Shown here piece after piece: positions 1 to 11,921 of a stretch of 64,000 nt of DNA. Source of the stretch: Bidens hawaiensis (Eukaryota > Streptophyta > Magnoliopsida > Asterales > Asteraceae); NCBI GenBank assembly GCA_021521415.1, contig JAIQDT010001114.1, positions 372,001 through 436,000 on the forward strand, in the 5' to 3' direction. Within the stretch, counting starts at the first letter, position 1. The number at the start of each line of letters is the position of its first letter. Position numbers and translations under genes: made by a program. The notes beneath the pieces are model-generated. The model saw only the letters and a program-made list of their open reading frames with translations. It was not told the DNA's origin and searched no databases.

Positions 1-1
1 T

Positions 2-316
2 CAAGAAGCTGCATGGATTAGAAAGTTCATTGCCGATCTAGGAGTGGTTCGTACCATTCAGGACCCTCCAGAGATCTTTTGTGACAACGAGGGTGTGATT
101 GCTCAAATCAAGGAACCCCGCGCACATCAAAAGACTAGGCACATTGAGCGGAGATTCAACTACATAAGGGATGAAGTTGAAAAGGGAAAGATATGTATTC
201 GCAAAGTTCACACTGATCAAAACATTGCGAACCCACTCACGAAACTCCTTGAAAGGCCGAAGCATGAGAGTCATACTTGCGCCTTAGGACTTCGATATTC
301 TAGTGATTGGATTTGA
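2..316 (+). CDS. copia pol, C-terminal RNase H fragment
   Basis: The frame is open from base 2 to a TGA at 314-316, about 104 residues with no start because the gene begins outside the window. Copia RNase H landmarks are present: CDNEGVIAQIKEPRAHQKT, then RHIERRFNYIRDEV, then KVHTDQNIANPLTK. The aspartate of CDN is one of the catalytic acidic positions of this fold. RNase H degrades the RNA strand of the RNA/DNA hybrid during reverse transcription in the virus-like particle. This part has no stop or frameshift, so it is better preserved than the gypsy pol genes further right. The methionine at 44 is internal and is not a start. Confidence 0.88.
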   Translation, partial: QEAAWIRKFIADLGVVRTIQDPPEIFCDNEGVIAQIKEPRAHQKTRHIERRFNYIRDEVEKGKICIRKVHTDQNIANPLTKLLERPKHESHTCALGLRYSSDWI

Positions 317-1092
317 TCAAAATTTGTATTTGGATATTGGAACAATTTTATTTTAACTCAATCATATGGTTTTGGTTATGGTCATGTTCTTGAGTTATGT
401 TCCATTTTAGTATGTTTAAATCCGTGAATAATTTGAGTTATTCTAAACGTCCGTAGTCGTTCATATTTGTGGGAACAAATGTGAAAGTAAGACTATTATG
501 AACTTGGATTGGTAGATATTCATGAGGTATGAATATAGCAAAGGGTTGCTGCCACGGTTCATAGATATTTATGGGATAAATATTGGACTGACCCGCTCTC
601 AATTTTACTGCATGGAATCCTTGGGATTTGTGATCATAAGTAAATTTGAGTAAAGGCGAACTTCATAGTATCCTCCGACCTGAGATACATATTGGGTCTT
701 GATATTCATCGACTATTATGCTTTGACTTAGTTATTCGCTGCTCTGAAATATGTTAGTACATAAGGCAAAACTCAAGTATAGTACAAGGTGATAGTGAGA
801 GACGTATGTAGTCAATATGGGATTTGTCCCTCTTATTAGTTGAGAGTTAAATGTCTAAGGTCTGACAAGTTAAATCAACAGAGAATGATCACTCTGTGTC
901 TCTGGATTTAACATGACATTTGTGGCAAAAGGATAAATGATAGTTTCACCTAAATCATTTTCAAGTATGGGACTTGAAAGGGATGATGTTATTGAATGGC
1001 ACTTCGTCATACGTATTAGGGGTAGTAAACCGTAGTTAGGCGGTATTTGCTACTTGCATCAATCTTCTATGTATCTTGTGCAAGTGGGAGAT
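317..1092 (+). other. 3' noncoding region and polypurine tract of the copia element
   Basis: No coding potential. The purine-rich run CAAGTGGGAGAT at 1081-1092 abuts the LTR and fits the plus-strand primer of copia elements. Nothing else recognised. Confidence 0.7.
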
Positions 1093-2054
1093 TGTTGGAC
1101 TCGGTCTGCCCAAGAGACATATATTAAATTGATGTGGCTAGTACGTTATGATCCAAGTCGGGTCATACCCAATAACAAGCTAGACAAACACCGATAATAT
1201 TCGTTCATATATGATGTGATCATAACAAATGAATATTAACACTTGAGTTATTTGGAAAGGGGTTTCTAAATAAAATGTACTTGTGTAATAAACAAATCAT
1301 ATGGATGATTTATGTTTTATGAAAGAACATTACATAGTGTTATTTAAGTTGGTTAAATAACAATATGTGAATAATAATAACCAAGCATGTCTCTTAACAT
1401 ATAATAGGTTTTATAAGTTATAAGTTATAAACTTATAAAAGTATATATATATGGATATACATATATATATATATATATATGTTTAAAGTTTTATAAAAGA
1501 AAAAGATAATAACTCTTTCAAATGTAATATTATTATATGTTTGAGTGGAGACATGCAAGGTGAGTGGAGACATGCAATGGTTATTATTGGTGGAGAGAAA
1601 GATGCCTTTAAATAAAACCAAATCTTTCTCTTTCATTCTTTCATAACACACATAATTTCCAAGTAAACTTTTCTCTCTTCCTCTCTTGGGTATTTTCATC
1701 CAACATAAGAAAAGAAGAAGAAAATTTCAAGTGCAAATCCTAGCTAGAAGTGGTGTGTTGTTGAAGCTTGGGGTATGCTAGCTTGAGGAGCTTCCATATT
1801 CAAGTTCTTACCTTTCAATCATCATCTCTTTCACCCGGTTTTGTCATATTGAAAGGTAGTAGTAACATGCATGGACTTATAGTGACATGCATGTATTTGA
1901 TAGTGTGTAATTCGTATTTGGATCCGGGTTTGGGTTTTGCATGTTTAAATGGTTTTATACATATCATATTAACAAGATTTAAAACTTTTATATCCGCTGC
2001 GTTTTTGGTAAAATAGGGATTTTATCACTTTGATAATCTTGTTAAAACTCAACA
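1093..2054 (+). repeat. 3' LTR of the copia element
   Basis: It starts TGTTGGACTC directly after the polypurine tract and most plausibly ends ...CTCAACA at 2054, giving TG...CA ends with short inverted termini and a length near 962 bp. A TATA-like CTTTAAATAAAA at 1606-1617 precedes a pyrimidine-rich leader, which suits the U3/R boundary. An AT dinucleotide run lies at about 1441-1480. The left end is firm. The right end rests on the inverted terminus only, because no second LTR is in view. Confidence 0.7.
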
Positions 2055-3825
2055 GTACATAAAAATATACATCTTTTCGGCATCAAATAATCTCTAAAAA
2101 CTGCAATTTCTATCTAATAACATAGCATAAAAGGCTACTTATCATAATAAAACATAATTTCAGGTGAAACCAAACCCCAAACGAAGAAACAAGCAAAAAG
2201 ACGAAGAAAAACAGAAGAAAACACAAGAAAACAAAGAAACACACCCCCATGATTCTGACATAAGAAAAGACAAAATCTGAGAACAAAAGCACGGGGCCGT
2301 GCTCAGCATGCACGGGGCCGTGGACGAGAATGCAGAAAAGACAAAGAAGAATTGAGCACATGTCACTAAAAACCACGGGGCCGTGCCTGCTAACCACGGG
2401 GCCGTTGCCACATCACACAAAAGACAAAACAAATCTGGCACATGTCATAAAAATACACGGGGCCGTGCTCATCTTGCACGGGGCCGTGCCTCACCATCCA
2501 GATTGCCTATAAATAGTGGCTCATGTTGCATTCATCAAGTGTGCCTTGAAAAGATTTCTATCCGATTCTCTCTTATAAAAACACACACTAACACTCACAT
2601 AGAAGGTTTAGTGAAGAGTTTGAAGGCTTGGAGGTCATCACCATCAACCATCATCATCATCTATCATCACCATCATTAAGAAGGAAGATTCATCTACATT
2701 TGGTTAGATTGTTCTAAGTTTAATCATGTATTTGTTATCATCATTGATTTTAATGTTTATCATCATGCTCATTATGAGCTAAACTCCTTTTACCATCTAA
2801 AATCTATGAAGAAGCTTTGTTTTACTTGATAATTATATAAAACATGTGGTGTAGTCTAGTAAAGTACATGGTCATATTACAATTATCTTTTGATGAGAAA
2901 TGTTTCACTATTTTAAATCACTAATCCAAAGTTGGTGGTTGTCAATTCTATTAGCAATCGTTCATGATCGATTCATGTTCTTGAAAGATAGAAATACTTT
3001 GATACATTATCGAAACATGGATCCTTATATTGTACTTAGAAATGATGAGATATAAGTTATGATGGATTTCTCTAAACCTTGGTAATCCGAAAATGGCTTT
3101 GCTTAGGATATCAAATTAGTTAAAGAAATCATATGTTAACAGAATGTGTAATTATAACCTACATAAATCAACCAAGGGGAGGTTGTGTGAGTTAACTACA
3201 ACCACCCGAAGTTGTTAGAATTGGTATTTGAGAAATCGAAGTCAATCCTAATATTTCTACTTTACGAAACTACTTGCCAACTTAAATTGACATCATTGAG
3301 ATGGCATGACATTAAGAAATGATGGACTTTAAAATGCGCATGCTATCTCCTTAGTGCCAAAGATGCTCACTTAAGGTTTAAGGAGCTATCTATCATATAT
3401 TGCTACGGCAAGTTTACCACATGTTTAAAATATTAATTATCAATGCTAAAATGGAGTGGATTCTTGATCTTAGATGGTAACCTTCGCATAATTGAACAAC
3501 TCGTTTAGAATTTCTTGTCTTGGTCACCTATATATTATATATAAGTATTTACATTTTATAAAAAGTTAAAAATTAACCCCAAAAATGATTAAAACCTCTG
3601 ATTAAAGCAAAACAACGATTTATTATTAGAAAACTTTGTGTCCACGGATCGATACTTGGTTCTTACCAATACTATTCTACATATACGATAGGTACACTTG
3701 CCTATCTTGTGTGTGTTTAGTCTTTGTAGAAATCACTTTTATATATTTAAAACACGATCTTGTGCAAAAGCAAATCATCCCATCCTTTTATATTTTACGC
3801 CACGCGCAGCACACATCAAAAGGTT
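2055..3825 (+). repeat. LTR (solo or truncated) of a CACGG-motif gypsy family
   Basis: The segment parallels the LTR at 23760-25857: purine-rich start, CACGG/CCGTG motifs, a TATA box, and near the 3' end a shared stretch around 3643-3760 (GATACTTGGTTCTTAC, CATATACGATAGGTA, ACTTGCCTA) that matches 25685-25742. No primer site of the Athila type follows, so this is probably a solo or truncated LTR. The left edge is set by the end of the copia LTR and the right edge (ACACATCA near 3822) is a guess. Confidence 0.6.
2290..2516 (+). promoter_or_regulatory. six CACGGGGCCGTG motifs upstream of a TATA box
   Basis: Five exact CACGG-GG-CCGTG units start at 2290, 2311, 2374, 2456 and 2477, and a sixth at 2395 ends in T instead of G. 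They fall into three pairs spaced 21 bp apart. TATAAATA at 2509-2516 follows within 25 bp of the last unit. The arms CACGG and CCGTG are complementary. Position just above the TATA box suggests an LTR promoter element. Function is inferred. Confidence 0.6.
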
Positions 3826-3836
3826 TTCTCGTACAA

Positions 3837-4120
3837 TCAGTGGTGGACCCAAGAAAAAACTTCACAGGTATCGGAAGAGATTCAGTATCAAAATTTCATA
3901 AAGATCGATCAAATTTTAACATATATTTATCTTATAAAAAATTTTCACAGGGGTAAATACATTATACATATATATGTACTTACTATTTTACACATTAAAA
4001 TAGTGCACGTCTTTGGGGAATAACGTATGCTTGACACATGTATTAAATTATAACATTAAAATGCTTTAAATATAATCAATATCTTTATAAAGTTCAAAAT
4101 AGAAGAAAAAAAGAAGAAGA
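3837..4120 (+). mobile_element. hAT-like element fragment (left terminus only)
   Basis: It begins CAGTGGTGGACCCAAGAAAA, close to the terminus CAGTGGCGGACCCAGGA of the complete hAT-like element at 12907-13830. No matching right terminus was found, so it is truncated and the right edge is approximate. Confidence 0.4.
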
Positions 4121-4231
4121 ATGCACATGGTTAGGGGGGGGGTAATAAAATGGGAATGACTTTCCACTTGGAGGCATCATATTATTGTTCTACCACGTAT
4201 CTAGCTACCACGCCACCTAAAGAACATTTTA

Positions 4232-4936
4232 GATAGCGTTTGGTATGTGATAATAAGAGAAGGAATGAAATAGCCCATTCAATGGGAATGAAATTAGTAT
4301 GTTTGGTTAAAGAAGGAAAATAAATCATTCATTACAAAAGGAATGTCATTCCTTCAATTTCATTCCTTCCACACACCCCTTCTTTCATTTTGATTCGATG
4401 CCATTCTATTTTTGGTTTCTCCATTTTGACTCCTCTATTTTAGCAATTATCCTTAATTTATTATAATTTTCTTGTAAAAACAAAAAAATATATGATTAAA
4501 CTACACAATCCATTTTAATAATCCATTTCAATAATTGTGATTTTCTATCATCTAAACAAGGAACTGACTAATGTCAAAAGTTTGAATAATTTTAAATTTA
4601 TTTTAGTTCATAACTTTGAATTAACTTAAAATTTTATTACTTAAACATATATCAATTTTCATGATACAATTTTATTATAAATTGCAATTGGAAAATGTTG
4701 TGAAAATTGGTAGAAAAAGTATTTTGAAACGGGGTATTTTTGTTATTAAAAAAAACTATTTCAGTTTTTCATTGTTTTCATATAACAAATAACATTTGGA
4801 AATGATTCATTCCAATCACACATGGTAACCAAACATGATTATGGAATGGTAATAATCCATTTCATTCTCTCCTCCATTCAATTCTCTACTTCATTCCATT
4901 CTCCCTTCATTCCATTACCCTGTATCAAACAGACCC
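4232..4936. mobile_element. Harbinger-like MITE
   Basis: About 705 bp with inverted ends: the left GATAGCGTTTGGTATG corresponds to the reverse complement of the right end, GGGTCTGTTTGATACA. The subterminal regions on both sides are rich in GGAATG / CATTCC in inverted orientation and the centre is AT-rich. TTA flanks both ends (4229-4231 and 4937-4939), the TSD expected for PIF/Harbinger. There is no coding capacity. The termini are imperfect, so this is an old copy. Confidence 0.55.
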
Positions 4937-6764
4937 TTAGTATCACTTTCAAATCCCGTTTTATAAGTTTCATTTTTGATTTAAGGTTGAGCTCGGCCCA
5001 ATAATTAAACGAGCTTTATTTGAGGTTTGAGCTTGGCCTTTTAAAGTTTTTTATTAACCCATCGAGAAGCTCGTGAATGACTCGGCTCATTTGCATCCCT
5101 ATTGTGCACCATCTAATATTATTAATCAATTTCCCTTTCTTAGGTTATTGCGAATTGACAATATCCCTAAATGCGTTATTTTTAGATGAAAGCGAAACAT
5201 TGAAAATATAGAAATAACTATTGACGTTTTCTGACTGTGATGCTTTATTCGAAACAAAAGAGACAAGATCTAAGAGGCACCATAATAAGAAAGTTATAAC
5301 GTAGCACTCAACATGTAAGATAACGTTTATATGTCTCACTTTATTTTGGTTTTTTCTTGCAATGTATTAAACCTAGAATAATACCTCAACACAAGTTCCC
5401 TTAATTCAACCTCATGATGTCTATGTAGTCTGATAATCGTCATTCACGCACTCTTTCTCCCCACTAAAATTGATTGAGATTCTCGAGAACATAAACAAAA
5501 TTATATATATAACAATTTTAAAGATGTTTGCGCATTAGTGTGTTGTAACATTTGCATCATGTGATGTTGCGCCCTGGTATGTTGTAATCTTCGCATCAGG
5601 TACTGTACTTTTGGTAAAAACATGCACTCTTGCACTTTATAGACCTTATAAACTATATAGTTTAGTTTAAAGAAAACATCCAGTAATCTACGGTATCATC
5701 AATTTCATGGTAACGTTTGAACATCATTAGTCTTTGTTTACGGCATCACCCATCTCCCCCCAACGCAAGTGTTAAATACTAGCTATTTACAAATGTAAAT
5801 GAATATAGTTACAATGGTGCGTCAATATTAAAATTTGTTTCGGTATAGTTAACAGTGGTATCAATATAAGTTTAAGTTGATATATACAATGGAGCATCAC
5901 ACGAGTGGTGGGCATTTATATGATACTAGTTAGCATGGTATATCGACAATTTTCATGTATTTTATCTACACAAGCATGTTAGAAATGGGATGGTCTTTTC
6001 AAACATTCTTCCACTCTTCTTATAGAGTTACAACAAAGAAAACTTATAAGAGGTAAATGCAGTTTGCATCCCTGTGATCAACTCGAAAACGCAGCAGGCG
6101 ACCCCAACTTATAACTTAGCCCACCTAAGCCCACCGTTTCGAGGTAAATTTTACATCAATAAACTCGTATTCTCATTCCGATCAAAAGCCCTAAAACATC
6201 GGTTTGAAATTTGAAAATAACTTAACAAAGATAAGTTTTTTCTAACGTAGATCCAATGAAAACAACTAGTGTCAAATGTAGGACCGTTAACAACTATTTT
6301 CTATGGTGAGATTATTATCGGAAAACTGCAAAAAAAAATTGGTAATTAAAATCCAATTTGCCAATTACTTTTTATACACCTCTCATTATAAGCGCACTAT
6401 ACTTTTTATGTATTAATAATCTATAACATATATAATATATGAGACAAGGGTAAATTAAGACACTTGATTAAAGAGCTTTATAAATGCTAATGTATAAAGT
6501 CCATGTGTAATTAAGGGTAAAATTGTCTTTTAAACACAATTCACCCAACTTACAAGGTTGCCCCTTCATCTTTAACTATATTATGTTTTTAGTTATAAAT
6601 GTTAAAGTAACTTCCCATCCACAATTTTTAAACGGAAATAATTTTTCCATACGTTAATATTTTTGTAAAAATACTGCATCATAAAAACGAGTATTTTATT
6701 CTCTTTAATTGGAGTATAATATTGTTATAAAATTTTCAATTAAAAAATTTAATATGTTGCGTAC
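4937..6764. other. AT-rich intergenic DNA
   Basis: No gene or intact element recognised. Around 5525-5600 two similar phrases (TGTTGTAACATTTGCATCA and TGTTGTAATCTTCGCATCA) form a short, diverged tandem duplication. Confidence 0.4.
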
Positions 6765-7097
6765 GGGTGTTTACTGCCGGTTTTGACTGTTTTTAGGTTA
6801 AGCTTATGAGCCCAACCGTTTGTACCCATCTTTGTCGTCCAAAACCAAAACTAAACCATTGAAAATTGAAACCACACCGTTATTAACGGTCTGGTTTCAC
6901 AGTTTAAGTTTTGATAATAAAATTTGTATAAAATGTTATTAATTTAACTATATCATCAATTCCAACTAAGTCAACATATGATACTTGAAAGGATAAAGTA
7001 AGTAAAAAAACCGACTGAAAGTAAAAAACCCAGCCGTGAAACCAAACCGATGACCGGTTTAAACAGTTTCAAGGTAATCCGAACCATGAACACTCAT
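6765..7097. mobile_element. possible non-autonomous DNA element
   Basis: The left end GGGTGTTTACTGCCGG and the reverse complement of the right end (GAGTGTTCATGGTTCGG) are similar, and the interior is rich in AACCG / CGGTT phrases, as in hAT-type MITEs ending in GTGTTCA. No TSD could be seen. Confidence 0.3.
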
Positions 7098-7276
7098 AAT
7101 TGTTACGTGATTAAAGGGTCTGCGTTCAAACACCCGCTGCATCGCGCGGACACCCGTCTAGTATTACCGTGATATGTGCCTAGTGGCTGGATTAAGATTT
7201 TTTTTATGGATGTCGAGAGTTTTCGTTGCTCGAATGTCTATCATTTGATTTGAGATTTTTTTATATGATTCGGTTC

Positions 7277-7440
7277 CAGTGGCGGACGGACTTGAAGGTC
7301 GGGGGGGGGGGGGCACTCAGTTTTTTCCAATATAGTGTATTTTGTTTAAAAAATTCTCTAAATTTAATAGGTCCTGTTAATTATTTCTCCAAGCCCCCAA
7401 ATCCCTGCTCTTTTCTTCCTGGCCAGCTCAAGCCCAACTA
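7277..7440. mobile_element. hAT-like terminus fragment with a G13 run
   Basis: CAGTGGCGGACGG at 7277 matches the terminus of the hAT-like element at 12907. A run of 13 G follows at 7301-7313. No right terminus is identified, so the end is approximate. Confidence 0.35.
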
Positions 7441-9039
7441 AAATTCACTTTAACATCTTTGTAGTTTTCTCCGATTCTTACAAGAAGTAAAAGTCAATAG
7501 TGGATATTTTATAATTGTAACAAACAATAAATGATTTAAAAACTTAACCTAAATAAAGTTTTACTCATAAACAAGAATATTAAAATTATTAAATAACTAA
7601 ACTACACGGAAAACTTAACAATAAGTTGTATTATGAAGAATAAATATTAATATTGTATCTATTTACATATATAGAATAAAGCGGATTAAATTCACATTTA
7701 TAGAAGATCCTTCATATTACGGAAAACATATTAAAATCTTAGATTTTAATGTCTTGATTTTTTTAACAATATTGTTGTCGATATGAAAATTCAATAGTTT
7801 GGTTATCGCTTTACAAAGATTAACACAAAGTTGCTTCATGACAACTTTGAACCCGTATGGTTCATTTTTCTATGTTAGTTGCGTGCAAAAATATGAAATA
7901 TTTGTTAACTTTGAACTCGTATGCTTCATATCTTTGGTGTAACATTTATTTAAGCTAACGGCTGAGAGATGTTTTTTGACAGTAAAGATTGTAAAGACAA
8001 ATTGCATAATTGGACAAATAACAAATTTACTACTTGCACTTTTTTTTTCAACGATTATTTTTCCCCTTCAGTTCGATAGGGCCTTATAACATAAAAAAAA
8101 GAGAATACCAACAGGCATAAAAAAAAGTAATAACACCCAATTAGAAAATTAAATATCCTTACTTTTGGTACATATGAGTTTTCATATTTTGAAAATCATC
8201 TATTACACCTTACCTGCAAACATTCCTAAGCAATTAGTTTTCATTATAACAAATACTACTATCGTTTAAATTTACTAACAACCTAATTACATGAATCAAA
8301 CTTCACGTGCTTTATTGCAAAAAAAAAAAAAAACAGTAATCTTAACGTTTGTTGCTCCACTACAACTATTGATGACTTCGATTAACAATACACCCATGTA
8401 TATGAAATTTGCTTTATTTATCTCGACCATCAATGTTGCAAGACTAGTTAGATCATTTAAGCTGCCATATCTTTTGTAATCGAATTAAAATCAATAGTTT
8501 ATTTGGATAGTAGCATATGGATGTACCTTGTCTAATCTTATAATCTTTGGTATATAAAACTCGTAAGAAGTTTCACATAGACTAACACTACTGATCATAT
8601 AGATAAGTAACACGGATGCCATCTTGTTAAAACATTTGATAAACTCTTGGATTTGCATATCTAGAACAATGTTGATATAACCAAACTCATATTGTGGTAC
8701 AAAGATACAAGTCACTCCAGTTGATAAACTTTTCATCATAATCTTAAACCTACAATCATCATTGCTGAAAGAATCTAGGGTGATGTTATTTACAAACCAT
8801 GACAACATTCAAAGTTTCATAACACACACTTAATGAATTCCCGTAGTGAAAATCCGTATTTATAGACTCGATTTAAAGTTATCTAATAAACTTGATGAAG
8901 ACGATTTAAAGTTATCTAATAAACAGTGGTTTAGTTTTAAAATTGTGGTTATGGGTTCGAAATTCACTAATGGTGGTCATGGGTTCGATATTTAGTTGAG
9001 TATATGTTGCTCATTACATTAATTAGCATCTAGGTTTTT
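7441..9039. other. AT-rich intergenic DNA
   Basis: No gene recognised. The only longer frame is an unrecognised one on the minus strand at 8491-8808, listed separately. Confidence 0.4.
8491..8808 (-). other. unrecognised 105-codon frame
   Basis: I recognise no family. The frame starts MLSWFVNNITLDSF and holds one moderately hydrophobic stretch (MASVLLIYMISSVSLC) near residues 68-83. It sits in AT-rich DNA with no promoter or neighbouring gene that would support it. It could be a chance frame or the remains of a gene. Confidence 0.12.
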
Positions 9040-9904
9040 TATGTGACCAAACCGACCTAACTTAAACCGTTGAAATTAGGAATCACTTTTTATTTAAAAT
9101 CAAAACCCATACCCGAACTAACTCGATCCAAAAAACCCGAACACGAGAAAACCCGTACCCGTACCCGAACTAACTCGACCCGAAAACTCGAAGACGAGAA
9201 AACCCGTACCCGAACTAACTCGACCCGATAAACCCGAACACGAGAAAACCTGTACCCGAACTAAATCAACCCAAAAAACCCAAACACGAGAAAACTCATA
9301 CCAGAACTAACCCGGTCTGACTAACCTGAACCCGAAAAAAGACTAACCCGAACCCGAACCGAAGTAATTCAGGCTGGTTCTTGATTCTGATTTATGGTTT
9401 TCGTGTCAACCCTATAAACCAGAATAACTTTTAGTTTTAAAACCAAATATATTTTAGGTATAATAAGTTAATCCTTAACCATTAAAGTTAGCAGAATTTG
9501 GCTAAAATCGACTATTTTCATCCACCTATTATGGATCGACAGTTTATTGTTTATTTGTGTTTTCCATTAATGACTAATAGCAACCGTAACTGAACAACAA
9601 AATCATACCTGATTAAAGACGATATGATGAGAATTTGTTAAATTTTACTCGTTTTTTTAAAATTGTTATCGGGTTATGTCGGTTTATTATTTAATTATTT
9701 ACGTTACGAGAAAAAGAAAAATGTATTGCTTTAATTTTAGCATTGTAGTTTTTAAAAAGTTTTTGTTTTGTTTTTTAGAAAACTCGAAACACGATAACCC
9801 AACCTGAAAAACCCGAACCCGAATTACCTATGAGAGACCTGGGTTGGGTTTCGGGTCAAAATTTGAAACTTTGAAACCGAAACCAATCCCGAAGAACACC
9901 CCTA
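9040..9904. mobile_element. ACCCGA-rich region with a DNA-element-like right end
   Basis: The region is dense in ACCCGA / AACCCGAA phrases on both flanks (9100-9370 and 9780-9890) around an AT-rich centre. It ends CCCGAAGAACACCCCTAA near 9904, which resembles the terminus of short hAT-type elements that begin TTAGGGGTGTTC. The matching left terminus was not found. Confidence 0.3.
9105..9330. repeat. minisatellite, ~46-bp unit, about four copies
   Basis: The landmark ACACGAGAAAAC (once AGACGAG) recurs near 9141, 9192, 9238 and 9284, so the spacing is 51, 46 and 46 bp. The longer first interval contains an extra GTACCC. Each unit reads roughly CCCGAACTAACTCGACCC followed by GAAAACCCGAACACGAG. 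Confidence 0.7.
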
Positions 9905-10408
9905 ATTAAAATAAAAAGTTTAACAGATCTGCCACTGATTGTACCGCTTACTCTGAGCCAGTGTATCAGCTCCACTACCCAGTCAATTTTAGTTTTATAT
10001 TTTAAATCCTTTGATGATGTGAAAGATGGGTTACTAACTTCGCCCGCCGTCATTCCCATTTTATTGAGATAATAAGATGGTTAGGGTGTAAAATAGAAGA
10101 TTACGAGCTCACTTTTGGTATAATGTAACATTCCGTCGTTGGAAAAAAAAAGAAAAAAAGAAATAAAAACCTAACCTCGCCCACAGTTCCGGAATGATGA
10201 TTTGAATGTAGATCCACCTTGATGTAAACCACTACTAATATGCTGACACGTGGTCTGATACTAGAGTAGGTATGAAACCTCTAGCGACGCGTGTACATTG
10301 AGCACCCATGTGCGTCTACTCCTATTTTTATCAAAAAATGTCGATACCTTTTATTTTAATTTATCTAAAACACTTTATTGATATTTTATACTATGTGTAA
10401 TCACAAAA

Positions 10409-10731
10409 TAAGTTAGTTGTGCCTCAATGGTAGCACTCATTTTACAAGTGAGAGGTAGGAGGATTAAATCTCACTACCACTAATTTATATGGGAGATATA
10501 AGAGATGACCTGGCTTGCCAGGGTTCGAGTCCTGATCACAACCGGTTTTACCGGCTCATCGCTGTCGTGCCGTTTGGCGGGCGTGGGGGTCGGGTTTTAT
10601 CCGGTGAATCCCTCAACAGGTGGACCACTCGGGGCTCCGTCCGTCCGGACTAGTGGCCGGCTCGGGCTACCTTTAGCCAATGGGAGCCGCGTACGAGGTA
10701 CCCAGCGTTACTTAGTTGGCCGTTCAAAAAA
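10409..10731 (+). mobile_element. tRNA-derived SINE
   Basis: A 323-bp element between perfect 10-bp direct repeats AATCACAAAA (10399-10408 and 10732-10741). Near the 5' end TGCCTCAATGGTAGCAC resembles a pol III A box, and GGTTCGAGTCC at about 10522 is a textbook B box. A GC-rich body follows and the 3' end is an A-rich tail. A head, internal pol III promoter, tail and long TSD together define a SINE. It is moved by the reverse transcriptase of a LINE, none of which lies here. The long frame through it (10505-10750) is not a gene. Confidence 0.85.
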
Positions 10732-10867
10732 AATCACAAAACTGAATTAAATATACATTTTCGTAACAAAATAAAATTCACATTGAACCGAACTTAAAAT
10801 AACTTAAATTGGAACATAAATGAATTTGAACCTGCGAATTCAGATTACGTTTCTATATTTTTCGGTG

Positions 10868-11830
10868 GAGTAAAGTGTCAAAATCATCTCTGAGGTTAGG
10901 TAAAAAATGCGACTTTCGTCCAAATAGTTTTATTTTTGCAACTGAACCCTTGAGGTTTCACATTTGTTGCCAATTTCATCCAATTCGCTAAGTCTGTTTA
11001 TTTTCATAGTTAACTAAGGGGCATATTTGTCTTTTCAAATAGTTATAAACAATTAATAATAATATTATTATTATTAGAAGTAGTTTAATCTACCCAACCC
11101 CAACCCCAACCCCAACCCCCTAATTCCCTGAACCCTTTCTTCCCCAATCCTGGTCGGTCATTGGTCGTAATGTTTCCACGCGACTTACACTACAACTGTT
11201 GCAAACCGATGAGAGTTCCCATTTCAGCGAGGAATGCATGAATCAGAAAGGCCATAGCCGCTTGCCACCGCCGGTAAGTCGACATCAATGCTTCACCACC
11301 TGAAATCACCGCCGCCTTAAACCGCCCAGACCGCCGCTGCTTGCCCTTCTTTACATCTGAAACCGAGAAACATAGACAAAGATAGCGATGATGAAGGCTG
11401 TCGGTGGCAGGTCTCTTCGTAGGAAAATCGTTGCCAGAAATATTTAATTGCCGGAGGAGTTCATAGAGAGAGGTGGTGTGGTAATGGCAGACTATGGTGT
11501 CTGTGTGGGAAGAAGATAAGAACCGGTTTTGAACCGGGTGTGGTGTTGATCGGAATGTGGAGGAGATGAATGAGAAGGGTGAAGGTGGGCCCACCCACCA
11601 GTTAATGAATTTTAATTCTTTTAATCGAGTTAAAAAAATGATGTAATAAACAAAATATAAAAAGACAAATATGCCCCTTATTTAATATTAAAAAACTAAC
11701 GAAGTTAGGAATTAGGATGAAACTGGCAACGAATGTGAAACCTCAAGGGTCCGTTTGCAAAAATAAATAACTAGTTAGACGAAATTCGCATTTTTTACCG
11801 AACTTTAAGAACGATTTTGACACTTTACTC
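10868..11830. mobile_element. Mutator-like element (MULE) with long terminal inverted repeats
   Basis: The 963-bp element is flanked by perfect 9-bp repeats TTTTCGGTG (10859-10867 and 11831-11839), the TSD length of Mutator elements. Its termini are inverted repeats of about 165-170 bp starting GAGTAAAGTGTCAAAATC. They align through to GGGGCATATTTGTC with some substitutions. The interior (about 11095-11600) is clearly richer in GC than the arms and encodes no transposase. It begins with four CCCCAA units near 11096-11119. Confidence 0.88.
11190..11594 (-). other. 134-codon frame inside the MULE, possible captured fragment
   Basis: The frame fills most of the GC-rich core between the inverted repeats and starts MGPPSPFSFISSTF. 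I recognise no domain. The middle part is basic (DVKKGKQRRSGRFKAAV). GC-rich interiors of non-autonomous MULEs are often pieces of host genes (Pack-MULEs), so this may be such a capture on either strand. It could equally be a chance frame. Confidence 0.2.
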
Positions 11831-11894
11831 TTTTCGGTGACATTACCATTGATAAAAAAAAGTAAATAGTGGCATCTTTGAAAAGGGAATCACA

Positions 11895-11921
11895 AAATAA
11901 TAATAATAATAATAATAATAA
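11895..11921. repeat. AAT microsatellite
   Basis: About eight AAT units just outside the right end of the MULE. Confidence 0.85.

Larger units (their letters stand above)
1..2054 (+). mobile_element. Ty1/copia LTR retrotransposon, 3' part
   Basis: The window opens inside pol of a copia element. What remains is the end of RNase H, about 780 bp of 3' noncoding sequence, a polypurine tract and a complete-looking 3' LTR. The element continues to the left of the window, so its 5' LTR and TSD cannot be checked. I do not assign a lineage beyond Ty1/copia. Confidence 0.85.

Noticed and set aside
2110..2679. Several overlapping frames of 60-98 codons on both strands
   Set aside because: They run through the CACGG-motif LTR, repeat with the motif spacing and have no family resemblance.
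10500..10540. Possible tRNA gene because of the GGTTCGAGTCC B box
   Set aside because: No cloverleaf can be drawn around it, and A box, tail and TSD fit a SINE instead.
10505..10750. 81-codon frame with a GC-rich body
   Set aside because: It is the body of the SINE, which has pol III boxes and a perfect TSD.
11096..11119. Telomere-like CCCCAA repeats
   Set aside because: Only four units, and plant telomeres are CCCTAAA. It is a local repeat inside the MULE.
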